NCBI GenBank assembly: GCA_025451035.1
Contig: JANWLE010000015.1
Coordinates: forward strand, 1-64,000
Direction of reading: 5' to 3'
DNA: 64,000 nt
DNA from: Solirubrobacteraceae bacterium
GTDB taxonomy: Bacteria > Actinomycetota > Thermoleophilia > Solirubrobacterales > Solirubrobacteraceae
Part shown: piece by piece, positions 1 to 9,073 of the stretch
Numbering within the stretch: the stretch's first letter is position 1
Layout: each line of letters starts with the position of its first letter
The notes under the pieces: generated by a model
Told to the model about the DNA's origin: nothing
Seen by the model: only the letters and a program-made list of their open reading frames with translations
Databases searched by the model: none
Made by a program: the position numbers and the translations under genes

Positions 1-461
1 CGTACGGGGCGCTGCGCGCCTTGCTCTCCTGGCGTCCAGCGACTTTCGAAATCGAACTGGATCCACCGGGCGAGCGCGTGAGTTTCACCGGCTACACGGT
101 GGCCGCGGCCAATTCTCGAGCGTACGGCGGCGGCATGCTGATGGCACCCGAGGCCGCCCTCGACGACGGCCTCCTGGACATCGTGCTGGTAGAGCGCGTA
201 GGCAGACTGCGATTTGTGATGAACCTGCCGAAGGTCTTCAAGGGCGAGCACGTCCGCCTGCCTTCCGTGCGAGTTCTGCGTGCTCGCGAAGTCGAGATCT
301 CAGCAGACCGTCCGTTCACGCTGTACGCCGACGGAGATCCCATCTCTCAGCTGCCCGCAAGGGTGCGCTGCGTCCCGGGCGCGATGAGGGTGCTGGTCCC
401 CCCCACGCAGGGCGAGTCTTCAGTGTTCTCCAGCTCAGCCGCCTCGCGGCAAGAGACCTGA
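1..461 (+). CDS. Diacylglycerol kinase / YegS-like lipid kinase, C-terminal part (5' end truncated by window)
   Basis: ORF 21..461 contains NSRAYGGGMLMAPEAALDDGLLDIVLVE...ADGDPI, typical of the DAGK/YegS C-terminal domain; the frame appears to run in from the window edge. Confidence 0.8.
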   Translation, partial: YGALRALLSWRPATFEIELDPPGERVSFTGYTVAAANSRAYGGGMLMAPEAALDDGLLDIVLVERVGRLRFVMNLPKVFKGEHVRLPSVRVLRAREVEISADRPFTLYADGDPISQLPARVRCVPGAMRVLVPPTQGESSVFSSSAASRQET

Positions 462-1867
462 TGGGAGCCTCGCTGGAGCTCAAGCTCACGCTCGCGCGTT
501 GGCTGGGCAGGCTCTCGCGAGTGCGCGGGGGCGGGGCCACAACGGCCCCCGGGAAGCTCTTGATGCGCCTTCAGCCAAGGGCGATCGAAGAGCTCGGGGC
601 GCGCTTGAGCAGAGGCAGCGTCCTCATATCGGCCACCAACGGCAAGACGACCACGGCAGCGATGTTCGCGGGCATACTCGCCGAGACCGGCGTGTCGGTC
701 GTACACAACCAGGCGGGAGCCAACATGGCCGGCGGGATCGCCTCCACGCTGCTGGCGGCTGCCCGGCCCAAAGACGCGATCGCAGGCGAAATCGGGCTGT
801 TCGAGGTTGACGAGTTCTGGCTCGAGAGGATCGCCGCCGAGCTGCATCCCCGCGCGATTCTGCTGAACAACCTGTTCCGCGACCAGCTAGACCGCTACGG
901 CGAGCTCGAGACGATCGCTGACAGGTGGGCGCTCAGCGTGCAGAGCGGGCCTGCCCGTGACGCGCGGCTCGTGCTGAACGCCGACGACCCGCTGATCGCC
1001 GACCTCGGCCGCGCGAGAGCTGACGCCTCGAGTGCCGACGCGCCGCTGTACTTCGGCGTCGAGGACCCGTCGCTGGCCCAAGCCGGCATGGCGCACGCCG
1101 CGGACGCCAAGCACTGCCGCAATTGTGGCGCGCCGTACGTCTTCGAGCACGTGTTCCTCGGCCATCTCGGTCACTACTACTGCCCCAACTGCGGCCAGCG
1201 CAGGCCGACGCCACTCGTAAGCGCCAGCGAGGTCACTCTCGAAGGCGTCCGCAGCGCGCGCTTCATGCTGAGAACACCCTCCGGCGAGCGGCCGGTGTCG
1301 CTCGCGCTGCCGGGCCTCTACAACGTCTATAACGCCCTTGCCGCCGCCGCGCTCGCGACAGCGCTCGAGATCCCCTTGGCTGACATCGTCGCTGGGCTTC
1401 AGGGGACCGAGGCCGCCTTCGGCCGTGCCGAGACAGTCACGCTCGCCGACCGACCGATGCAGATCCTGCTCATCAAGAATCCAGCTGGAGCCAACGAGGT
1501 GCTGCGCACCCTGGCGCTCGAGGCGGGCGAACACGATTTGCTGGGCGTTCTCAACGACAACACCGCCGACGGCCGTGACGTCTCCTGGATCTGGGATGCC
1601 GATTTCGAGCTGCTGGCCGATCGCGTACGCCGCGTCACTTGCAGCGGCACGCGTGCCGCCGATCTAGCGGTGCGCCTGAAGTATGCCGGCGTCGAGAGCA
1701 GCCGCATCCACGTCGACATGAACCTGAAGAAAGCCCTGTCCTCGGCGGCCGCAGACATAGCGCCGGGGTCAGGTGCACCGCTGTATGCGCTGCCGACATA
1801 CACCGCGATGCTCTCGCTTCGGGAGCTGCTCGTCGCGCGCGGGGAGGCGCGCAGCGCATGGTCATGA
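461..1867 (+). CDS. murT: Lipid II isoglutaminyl synthase subunit MurT (Mur ligase family)
   Basis: Mur-ligase P-loop ATNGKTTTA; internal zinc ribbon CRNCGAPY...YYCPNCGQRRP and C-terminal DUF1727-type region; GatD-like gene nearby. Confidence 0.9.
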   Translation: MGASLELKLTLARWLGRLSRVRGGGATTAPGKLLMRLQPRAIEELGARLSRGSVLISATNGKTTTAAMFAGILAETGVSVVHNQAGANMAGGIASTLLAAARPKDAIAGEIGLFEVDEFWLERIAAELHPRAILLNNLFRDQLDRYGELETIADRWALSVQSGPARDARLVLNADDPLIADLGRARADASSADAPLYFGVEDPSLAQAGMAHAADAKHCRNCGAPYVFEHVFLGHLGHYYCPNCGQRRPTPLVSASEVTLEGVRSARFMLRTPSGERPVSLALPGLYNVYNALAAAALATALEIPLADIVAGLQGTEAAFGRAETVTLADRPMQILLIKNPAGANEVLRTLALEAGEHDLLGVLNDNTADGRDVSWIWDADFELLADRVRRVTCSGTRAADLAVRLKYAGVESSRIHVDMNLKKALSSAAADIAPGSGAPLYALPTYTAMLSLRELLVARGEARSAWS

Positions 1868-2610
1868 GCGTGCCGGCAGCGACCCAGACCGAGGAGGTCA
1901 TATGGCATGAGCTCGAGTGCGGCCTCTACAGCGCTGACCTTCCCCTTTGGAGCGAGCTAGCCAGCGAGCACCCAGGGCAGCTGCTCGACGTCGGTGCGGG
2001 CGCGGGCCGAGTCACGCTTCACCTTGCCGCGGAAGGCCACGCGGTCATCGCCCTCGATCGCTCCCCCACCCTGCTGCGGGCCCTGCGCGAACGGGCGGAC
2101 GGGCTGCAAGTCAGAACCGTTTGCTCAGACGCGCGAGCGTTTGAGCTGCCAGAGCAGCGAGAATTGTCTCTGTGCATCGTGCCGATGCAGACGGTGCAGC
2201 TGCTGGGCTCAAAGCAGGGGCGGCTCGAGTTCCTCGCCTGCGCACGAGCTCATCTGCGCCGTGGAGGCCTGCTTGCCTGCGCGGTCGTCTGCGACGTCGA
2301 GCCGTTCGATAGCACTGCCGAAGGAGGCCCCGCTGCGGAGCGGACGCGTGTCAGCGATCTCCTCTACAGCACGCGCGCGACACGCGTCGCGCTGAGCGAC
2401 TCGGCGATAGTGCTCGAGCGCGAGCGGACGGTGCAGCGACTCGGTGCCACCCAGCGCCGCACCTCGTGCGAGGTGGTCGAGCTCGACTGGGTTAGCCCGG
2501 CTGAACTGTGGAGCGAGGCGCGAACGGTCGGCTTGACGCCCGAGTCCTCCCGCCTGATTGAGGCGACCGACGAATACGCGGGAAGCACGATCGTGATGCT
2601 GCGTGCCTAG
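1864..2610 (+). CDS. Class I SAM-dependent methyltransferase
   Basis: LLDVGAGAGRVTLHLAAEGHAVIALDRSP motif I; ATGA overlap with murT (ORF track start 1639 is too far upstream). Confidence 0.8.
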   Translation: MSVPAATQTEEVIWHELECGLYSADLPLWSELASEHPGQLLDVGAGAGRVTLHLAAEGHAVIALDRSPTLLRALRERADGLQVRTVCSDARAFELPEQRELSLCIVPMQTVQLLGSKQGRLEFLACARAHLRRGGLLACAVVCDVEPFDSTAEGGPAAERTRVSDLLYSTRATRVALSDSAIVLERERTVQRLGATQRRTSCEVVELDWVSPAELWSEARTVGLTPESSRLIEATDEYAGSTIVMLRA

Positions 2611-3352
2611 CCAGGCGCGCAAGCTGCGCGTCTGCGCGCTCTACCCGGACCTGATGAACATCTACGCCGATCGCGGCAACCTGATCGTGCTCGAGCGGCG
2701 CTGCGCCTGGCGAGGAATCGGCTTTCAGCTGAATGTCTGCGGAATGGGTGAGCAGCTTGACAGCGACGGCAGCGACCTCTTCTATCTTGGCGGGGGCCAG
2801 GACCGCGACCAGCTGTTGTGTGCCGCGGATCTTGTCAGCTTCAAGCGGGCCGCCCTTCACCGAGCAGCCGACAGAGGCGCCGTTGTACTAGGCGTCTGCG
2901 GCGGCTACCAGCTACTTGGTCACTCCTATGTGGTTGGCGAGCAAGAGATAACCGGCGTCGGGCTGGTCGATGTGCACACTGTCCGCGCAGCTGCGCCGAG
3001 ACTCATCGGCAACATCGCGATCGAGGTTCAGCTCGAGCAGCAGAGCCCCCCGCGGGTGCTGGCGGGCTTCGAGAACCACGGCGGGCGCACGCACCTCGGC
3101 GCGCACGCCGAGCCACTCGGCCGTGTCCTGAAGGGACACGGCAACGACGGCACGAGCGGCTATGAGGGTGTCCGGCGGGCAAACGTGATCGGCACCTATC
3201 TACACGGGCCCCTGCTGCCGAAGAACGCCTGGTTCGCGGACTGGCTGATCGCGGCTGCGTTGGGCGTACAGCCACGGGATTTGGGCGAGCTGCCGGACGA
3301 CGAGCTCGAGAGCCAAGCGCACGCCAGCGCGCTGCGCGCGGCGGGCATGTGA
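2603..3352 (+). CDS. gatD: Lipid II isoglutaminyl synthase glutaminase subunit GatD (class I GATase, CobB/CobQ-like)
   Basis: LYPDLMNIYADRGNLIVLERRCAWRGI and VLGVCGGYQLLG nucleophile motif; downstream of murT. Confidence 0.88.
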   Translation: MPSQARKLRVCALYPDLMNIYADRGNLIVLERRCAWRGIGFQLNVCGMGEQLDSDGSDLFYLGGGQDRDQLLCAADLVSFKRAALHRAADRGAVVLGVCGGYQLLGHSYVVGEQEITGVGLVDVHTVRAAAPRLIGNIAIEVQLEQQSPPRVLAGFENHGGRTHLGAHAEPLGRVLKGHGNDGTSGYEGVRRANVIGTYLHGPLLPKNAWFADWLIAAALGVQPRDLGELPDDELESQAHASALRAAGM

Positions 3353-3358
3353 GCCAAC

Positions 3359-3390
3359 CATCGCACAAGTTGTGCGCAAACTGCGCGATG
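3359..3390. repeat. Inverted repeat/hairpin just after gatD stop, containing a perfect 7+1+7 palindrome CGCACAAGTTGTGCG (3362-3376)
   Basis: CATCGC...GCGATG outer arms and CGCACAA-G-TTGTGCG inner palindrome read directly; no U-tract. Confidence 0.6.
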
Positions 3391-3430
3391 ACGACGCTTG
3401 TCCCTCCCAGGCGCTCCGTAGGATCACCGC

Positions 3431-3757
3431 GTGGAGCTCTCCGAGTACCAGCGCCTGTCGCGACGCACCGCCGAGTATCCCCGCGAGGCTTGGTTGGCGT
3501 ATCCCGCGCTTGGCCTCTCCGGGGAGGCGGGAGAGGTAGCAGAGCACGCCAAGAAGGTGATTCGTGACGATGGCGGCGAGATCACCGACGCGCGACGTGC
3601 GGCTATGGCCAAGGAGCTCGGCGACGTCCTCTGGTACGTAGCGCAGCTCGCCAGCGAGCTGGAGTTGAAGCTCGAGGACATCGCGCAAGCAAACCTGCAG
3701 AAGCTGCTCTCCCGCCAGCGCCGTGGGGTGCTCTCCGGCAGCGGCGACGACCGCTAG
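3431..3757 (+). CDS. MazG-like nucleotide pyrophosphohydrolase
   Basis: GLSGEAGEVAEHAKKVIRDDG...KELGDVLWYVAQLASELELKLEDIAQANLQKL MazG motif. Confidence 0.85.
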   Translation: MELSEYQRLSRRTAEYPREAWLAYPALGLSGEAGEVAEHAKKVIRDDGGEITDARRAAMAKELGDVLWYVAQLASELELKLEDIAQANLQKLLSRQRRGVLSGSGDDR

Positions 3758-5070
3758 CTGCAGGCGACCTCAAAACGCTGATAACGCTGCACCAAACGGG
3801 CGGGAAGCAAGGCCCTCACCCGCACACCCTCAGGGGTGTCTTGGCGGCTGACCTGCCCCGCAAGCTCGTGCAGCTCAGCCAGGCTGCCGCCGTCCGCATA
3901 GGGGACCAGCAGCTCCACCTGACGCAGCGTGCGGCGGAATTCGCGCTCGATCGCCTCACCCAGCGCCTCGAGGCCCTCTCCCGTCTGGGCGCTCACGAGA
4001 ATCGCCTGCGGATGGTTCAGCTGCAGTTCGTGACGCGTCTCCGCAGTGAGCCTGTCGATCTTGTTGAGAACCAAGAGCCGCGGGCTATCATCGGCGCCGA
4101 TCTCGCCAAGCACGCTCTCGACCGAGCGGCGCATCGCCAGGGAGTCCTCCTCGCGCGCGGAGGCGTCCATCACGTGCAGCAGCAGATCGGCCCGTCTGGT
4201 CTCCTCGAGGGTCGCGGCGAACGCTTCGACGAGCTCGTGAGGCAATTTGCGAATGAAACCGACTGTGTCTGTCACCAGGTACGGCCTGCCGTTCAGCCGC
4301 AGCGTACGGGTGCTCGGGTCAAGCGTGTGGAACAGGCGGTCACGAACCGCGACGTCAGAGCCCGTCAGCGCGTTCAGCAGCGTCGACTTCCCTGCGTTGG
4401 TGTAGCCCGCGAGGGCTATCGTCGGCAACGCGACGCGTTCGCGCTCAGCGCGCTGCACCGCACGGTTGGCCTTGACATGGTCGAGCCGCCTGCGCAACGC
4501 CGCGATGCGATCCCGCGCCAGTCGGCGGTCGGTCTCGATCTGGCTCTCGCCCGGGCCCCTCGTGCCGATGCCACCACCAAGCCGCTCGAGATGGCTCCAC
4601 AACCCCCGCATCCGGGCAAGGTTGTATTCGAGCTGGGCGAGCTCGACCTGGAGCTTTCCCTCGGCGCTGGCCGCGTGTGACGCGAAGATGTCGAGGATCA
4701 CCGCTGTTCTGTCGACCACCGGCAGGCCGAGCTCGGCCTCGAGATTGCGCTCCTGGCGCGGCGTTAGCTCGTCGTCGCAGGCGATTAGGTTGGCGTCAGC
4801 GGCCTGGGCCGCGAGCTTGACGTCGAGTATCTTGCCGCGCCCGAGATAGGTGTCCGGGTGGGGGCGGTCACGGTGCTGGACCATCTCCCCCATGACCGCC
4901 ACCCCGGCTGTGCGCAGCAACTCACCTAGCTCGGAGAGATCCTCTCCGTCGGGCATTGCCGCGATGCAGAAGGCGCGCTGGCGCGCCCGCGGGAGTTGGC
5001 GTGAGCCGTTGTCCGCGCGATCCGCGGCTCGCGCGCTCGCCGTCTTGCGTCCATTGCGGCCTCTATCCAT
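3754..5070 (-). CDS. hflX: GTPase HflX
   Basis: LIACDDELTPRQERNLE, GGIGTRGPGESQIETDRR, GYTNAGKSTLLNALTG, DTVGFIRKLPHELVEAF. Confidence 0.95.
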   Translation of the reverse strand: MDRGRNGRKTASARAADRADNGSRQLPRARQRAFCIAAMPDGEDLSELGELLRTAGVAVMGEMVQHRDRPHPDTYLGRGKILDVKLAAQAADANLIACDDELTPRQERNLEAELGLPVVDRTAVILDIFASHAASAEGKLQVELAQLEYNLARMRGLWSHLERLGGGIGTRGPGESQIETDRRLARDRIAALRRRLDHVKANRAVQRAERERVALPTIALAGYTNAGKSTLLNALTGSDVAVRDRLFHTLDPSTRTLRLNGRPYLVTDTVGFIRKLPHELVEAFAATLEETRRADLLLHVMDASAREEDSLAMRRSVESVLGEIGADDSPRLLVLNKIDRLTAETRHELQLNHPQAILVSAQTGEGLEALGEAIEREFRRTLRQVELLVPYADGGSLAELHELAGQVSRQDTPEGVRVRALLPARLVQRYQRFEVACS

Positions 5071-5100
5071 CCACTTGGAAGTCTAGGGCCTCCACGGGCG

Positions 5101-6267
5101 TTAGCCAGAGAGCGAGGCCAGCCGCGCAACTGCCTCGGTGATCCGCTCGTCCGGCGTGGTGAGCGAGATGCGAAACCATCCCTCGCCGCTTTGCCCGTAG
5201 GCGGACCCAGGTGAGATTACGACGGCAGCCTCATCCAAGACGTGCTCGCAATACGCCACCGAGCTGTCGAAACCATCCGGCACCGGCGCCCACACGTAGA
5301 TGGTCGCCTTTGGCGGCGTAACGTGCACCCCGGCCTTCGCCAGGGCCTCACACACGAGGTCACGGCGGCGGTGATAGAGCTCGTTCATCGAGGCGACCTC
5401 CGCATCCGCGTCAGGCGACAGCGCCGCGATGCCGGCGAGCTGCACGGCCTCGAACAGCCCCGAGTCGATGTTGGTCTTCAGGCGCCAGTAGAGCTCGACC
5501 GCCTCGGTGTTACCGAGCACCGCCGCACAGCGCCAGCCGGTCATGTTGTAGGGCTTCGACAGTGAGAAGACCTCGATCCCGACCTCCTTGGCGCCGGGCG
5601 TCGCTAGAAACGACGGCGCACGGTAGCCATCGAAGGTGATCTCGCTGTAGGCGTTGTCGTGGACGACGAGGATGTCATGAGCGCGCGCGAACTCGATCAC
5701 CCGCTCGAAGAATCCGGGTGGCACCACGGCCCCCGTGGGGTTGTTCGGATAATTGATGTACATCAGCTTCGCCTGCCGCGCGGTCGCCTCGTCGATCGCG
5801 TCGAGGTCGGGCACGAAGCCGAGCTCGGGGAGGAGTGGCATCAGCACGGGCTCCGCGCCAACAAGCAGAGGGCCGGCGGTATATACCGGGTAGCCGGGAT
5901 CGGAGGCGAGCGCCACATCCCCCGGATTGAGGAACGCGAGGTTGAGGTTGAAGATCGCCTCCTTGGCTCCAATGGCCGGGATCACCTCGGTGACCGGGTC
6001 GATCTGTGCGTCGAAGCGTCGAGCGTAGAAGTCAGACAGCGCTTGGCGGAAGTCCTCGCGGCCCCTGTTCGTCGGGTATTGGTGCGTCTGCGGCTCGGTG
6101 ACGGCCTCCTGCATCGCCTCAACGATCAACGGCGGTGTTGGTCGATCGGGATCTCCGATGCCGAGGCTGATCACGTCCGCCCCTTCAGCCTTCTTGGCGG
6201 CGATCTTGCGCTCCAATTCGGCGAACAGATATGGCGGGATGCGGCTCAGGCGGTCACTGGCTTTCAT
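5101..6267 (-). CDS. dapL: LL-diaminopimelate aminotransferase-type PLP aminotransferase
   Basis: Class I/II aminotransferase: MYINYPNNPTGAV, FSLSKPYNMTGWR; next to dapF. Confidence 0.78.
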   Translation of the reverse strand: MKASDRLSRIPPYLFAELERKIAAKKAEGADVISLGIGDPDRPTPPLIVEAMQEAVTEPQTHQYPTNRGREDFRQALSDFYARRFDAQIDPVTEVIPAIGAKEAIFNLNLAFLNPGDVALASDPGYPVYTAGPLLVGAEPVLMPLLPELGFVPDLDAIDEATARQAKLMYINYPNNPTGAVVPPGFFERVIEFARAHDILVVHDNAYSEITFDGYRAPSFLATPGAKEVGIEVFSLSKPYNMTGWRCAAVLGNTEAVELYWRLKTNIDSGLFEAVQLAGIAALSPDADAEVASMNELYHRRRDLVCEALAKAGVHVTPPKATIYVWAPVPDGFDSSVAYCEHVLDEAAVVISPGSAYGQSGEGWFRISLTTPDERITEAVARLASLSG

Positions 6268-6302
6268 GGCGCTCCTTGTGCGCCGTCACACTAGGACGGC
6301 GG

Positions 6303-7157
6303 TCATTCGATTTGCTGAAGTTCACTGACGAACCGCCCGCTCAAGCGGCCCTCAAACACAGGTCTCGCCCACCCTGTCAGCTGCACGCGCATATCATCGT
6401 CGAGCTCGACCTGCAGCTCGCCGCCGTCGAGTTCGACTGTGATGTTTCGCTCCCCCGTGCTCGTGAGAGAGTGCGCGATCGCGGCGCCGCTCGCGCCCGT
6501 GCCGGAGGATAGGGTCTCCCCCACGCCGCGCTCGAAGATCCGCGCCCTTATCCGGCCCGGCTCGAGCTCGGTGTACCACGAGACGTTAGTGCGGTTGGGA
6601 AACAGCTCGCACGATTCGATTGCCGGCCCAATTGCCGGCAGATCGAGTGCCTGCAGCGTCGCGAGGTCCTCTACGTGGATCGCGCACTGCGGGTTGCCGA
6701 TCGAAACGTGCTGAAACCGCCATGTTTGCCCGTTGGCTGTGAGCTCTGCACGGCCGTCGCTTGGGCCGCTGGGAAAGTCCTTCGATGTGATCGAGGCCAC
6801 GCCCATGTCCACGCGGCATGTTTCAGGACCGGTGATCTGCGGGCGGATCTCGCCCGCCGCCGTGTCGATCGAGAAGACGTCCGAGTCCGTCCACCCACGC
6901 GTTCGTAGGTAGAGGATCGCCTCACGTGCGCCGTTGCCCGACAGCTCCGCCTCGGAACCGTCCGGGTTGAAGATGCGCAGACGCGCCACAAAACGCTCGT
7001 CGTCGTGCGTGCTCAGCTCGAGCACGCCGTCGGCGAAAACGCCGAAGTGGCCCTCGCAGAGCCGGCGTATGCGCGCCGGGGTCAGCGCGAACGGCAGCTG
7101 GGCGTGCTCGACGATCATGTAGTCGTTGCCGAGTGCCTGCCACTTCTCGAATTTCAT
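6303..7157 (-). CDS. dapF: Diaminopimelate epimerase
   Basis: KWQALGNDYMIVE, SGNGAREAI, ERGVGETLSSGTGASGAA. Confidence 0.93.
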   Translation of the reverse strand: MKFEKWQALGNDYMIVEHAQLPFALTPARIRRLCEGHFGVFADGVLELSTHDDERFVARLRIFNPDGSEAELSGNGAREAILYLRTRGWTDSDVFSIDTAAGEIRPQITGPETCRVDMGVASITSKDFPSGPSDGRAELTANGQTWRFQHVSIGNPQCAIHVEDLATLQALDLPAIGPAIESCELFPNRTNVSWYTELEPGRIRARIFERGVGETLSSGTGASGAAIAHSLTSTGERNITVELDGGELQVELDDDMRVQLTGWARPVFEGRLSGRFVSELQQIE

Positions 7158-7229
7158 CGCCGGGGATCCTTGTTCTCGTCCATCGCGAGGGGCAGTCTAG
7201 GTGGTCGTGCCCGCCGGTGAACGCAGGCC

Positions 7230-8192
7230 TCAGTGGAAGCCTGCGAGCGCTGCGATCTCGGCAGCGGCCTGTGCGTGTGAGCGTTCGCTGAGATCGACCA
7301 AGTGGACGCCCGCGAGCTTGCGCATCCATGTCAGCTGACGGCGGGCGTAGTTTCTGGTGCGGCGCTTCATTGCCTCCACGTCGCCCACGATTAGCTCCTC
7401 AAGGCCGAGCGCCTTACGCGCGGTGACGCTCGCACCCGCGGCCTGCGCGCGCTGAGCCTCCTCGCGGGCGCCCGCCATGAGCATGCGGTTCACACGGGCC
7501 TCGATGCGTGCGTAGAGCTGCTCTCGCTCCATCACCAAGCCGATGAGCAGAGTTGGCCTGCGCATCTCTGTCGTCCACAGCTCCGAGGGTCCCTCGGGTG
7601 GCTCAAGCTCACCGGCATCGTCTAGCTCCAGGGCCCGCACGAGGCGCTGCCAATCATTCGGATCGATGCGCTCGGCCGCCCATGGGGCACGTGCTTTGAG
7701 CAGCGCGTGCAGCGCTGGCGAGCCGTCGCGCTCGAGTCTCGCCAGCCAGCGCTCTCGCACCCCTTCAAGCGGCGGCGGCTTTAGTTTGAGGTCGGTCAGC
7801 GCGGCGCGCAGATACAAGCCGGTGCCGCCGACCACGAGCGGGCGTCGTCCCTGCCGTAGCAAAGCGTCGATCTCCGCATGCGCGAGCTGCGCATATTGGC
7901 CGGCGCTGAAGCTCGTGTCGAGGGGAAGAAACGAGATCAGCCGATGCTCGAGCACGGCTTGCTCAGCCGGCGAGGCGACGCCGGTGATGATCTCGAGGTT
8001 TTCGTATACCTGCAGCGCGTCTGCGGACACCGCGACGGGGTCCTCGCCCGCTGAGCGCAACAGCTGCGCCAGCTCAATCGCAACCTCGGTCTTGCCCACA
8101 CCGGTTGGGCCGAAGACCGCGATCACGCACGGCTTATGCGAGTCGGTCTCCTGGACTGCTGGCGCGTCGCTCATGTAGGTGCAAGTATCCAC
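7230..8192 (-). CDS. miaA: tRNA dimethylallyltransferase MiaA
   Basis: AVFGPTGVGKTEVAIELA, SADALQVYENLEIITG, VVGGTGLYLRAAL, TRNYARRQLTWMRK. Confidence 0.95.
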   Translation of the reverse strand: MDTCTYMSDAPAVQETDSHKPCVIAVFGPTGVGKTEVAIELAQLLRSAGEDPVAVSADALQVYENLEIITGVASPAEQAVLEHRLISFLPLDTSFSAGQYAQLAHAEIDALLRQGRRPLVVGGTGLYLRAALTDLKLKPPPLEGVRERWLARLERDGSPALHALLKARAPWAAERIDPNDWQRLVRALELDDAGELEPPEGPSELWTTEMRRPTLLIGLVMEREQLYARIEARVNRMLMAGAREEAQRAQAAGASVTARKALGLEELIVGDVEAMKRRTRNYARRQLTWMRKLAGVHLVDLSERSHAQAAAEIAALAGFH

Positions 8193-8271
8193 AGCCGCCG
8201 TGGAAGGCGCCGGCAGAAGCGATCACATTCGCGCCCGGGCATATCAGAATGCTTTTCCGTAGGCTTTCGGT

Positions 8272-9063
8272 ATGCGGATCGAAGGCTCGAAGGTTCTGCT
8301 CACGGGCGCGACCGGCGGTCTTGGCCAGGCGATCGCCCGCGCCTTGCACGCTCGCGGCGCGCAGCTGATACTCACGGGACGGCGGATCGACGTGCTCGGG
8401 CCGCTGGCCAGCGCGCTCGGGGCGCGAACGCTGTCGGTGGATCTGAGCGACCCGGTCGAGCTGGGGCGGCTGGTATCCGAGGTCGGCGATGTGGACATCC
8501 TCGTCGCCAACGCGGCTTTGCCTGGCACCGGCCCGCTGAGATCGTTCACCGTCGAGGAGATCGACAGAGCGCTCGAGGTGAACTTGCGCGCGCCGATCGT
8601 GCTCGCCCACGCGTTTGCTCCCGCAATGGTCAAGCGCGGACACGGGCACTTGGTCTTCGTCTCCTCGCTGTCGGGCAAGGCCGCCACCCCAGACGCCTCG
8701 ATCTATGGTGCGACGAAGTTTGGTTTGCGGGGGTTCGCTACCGCGATGCGGGGCGAGCTGCACGACAGCGGTGTCGGTGTCTCGACGATCTTCCCGGGGT
8801 TCATTCGCGAGGCGGGCATGTTCGCCGAGGCGAAAGTCTCGTTGCCGGTAGGTGTCGGCACGCGCGCCCCGCGTCACGTCGCCGAGGCCGTTGTTCGCGC
8901 GATCGAGCGCAACCGCGGTGAGATCGACGTGGCGCCACTATCCCTGCGTTTGGGTGCGATGTTCGCGAGTGTCGCCCCCGAGGTCAGCCTGCGCTTCCAG
9001 CGCTTGGCTGGCGGCGCCAAGGTCTCCCGCGATCTCGGCCAGGCCCAGCAGGGCAAGCGTTGA
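8272..9063 (+). CDS. SDR family NAD(P)-dependent oxidoreductase
   Basis: LLTGATGGLGQAIARALHARGA, catalytic S..Y..TK (VSSLSGKAATPDASIYGATK). Confidence 0.88.
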   Translation: MRIEGSKVLLTGATGGLGQAIARALHARGAQLILTGRRIDVLGPLASALGARTLSVDLSDPVELGRLVSEVGDVDILVANAALPGTGPLRSFTVEEIDRALEVNLRAPIVLAHAFAPAMVKRGHGHLVFVSSLSGKAATPDASIYGATKFGLRGFATAMRGELHDSGVGVSTIFPGFIREAGMFAEAKVSLPVGVGTRAPRHVAEAVVRAIERNRGEIDVAPLSLRLGAMFASVAPEVSLRFQRLAGGAKVSRDLGQAQQGKR

Positions 9064-9073
9064 GAGCCGGCCG

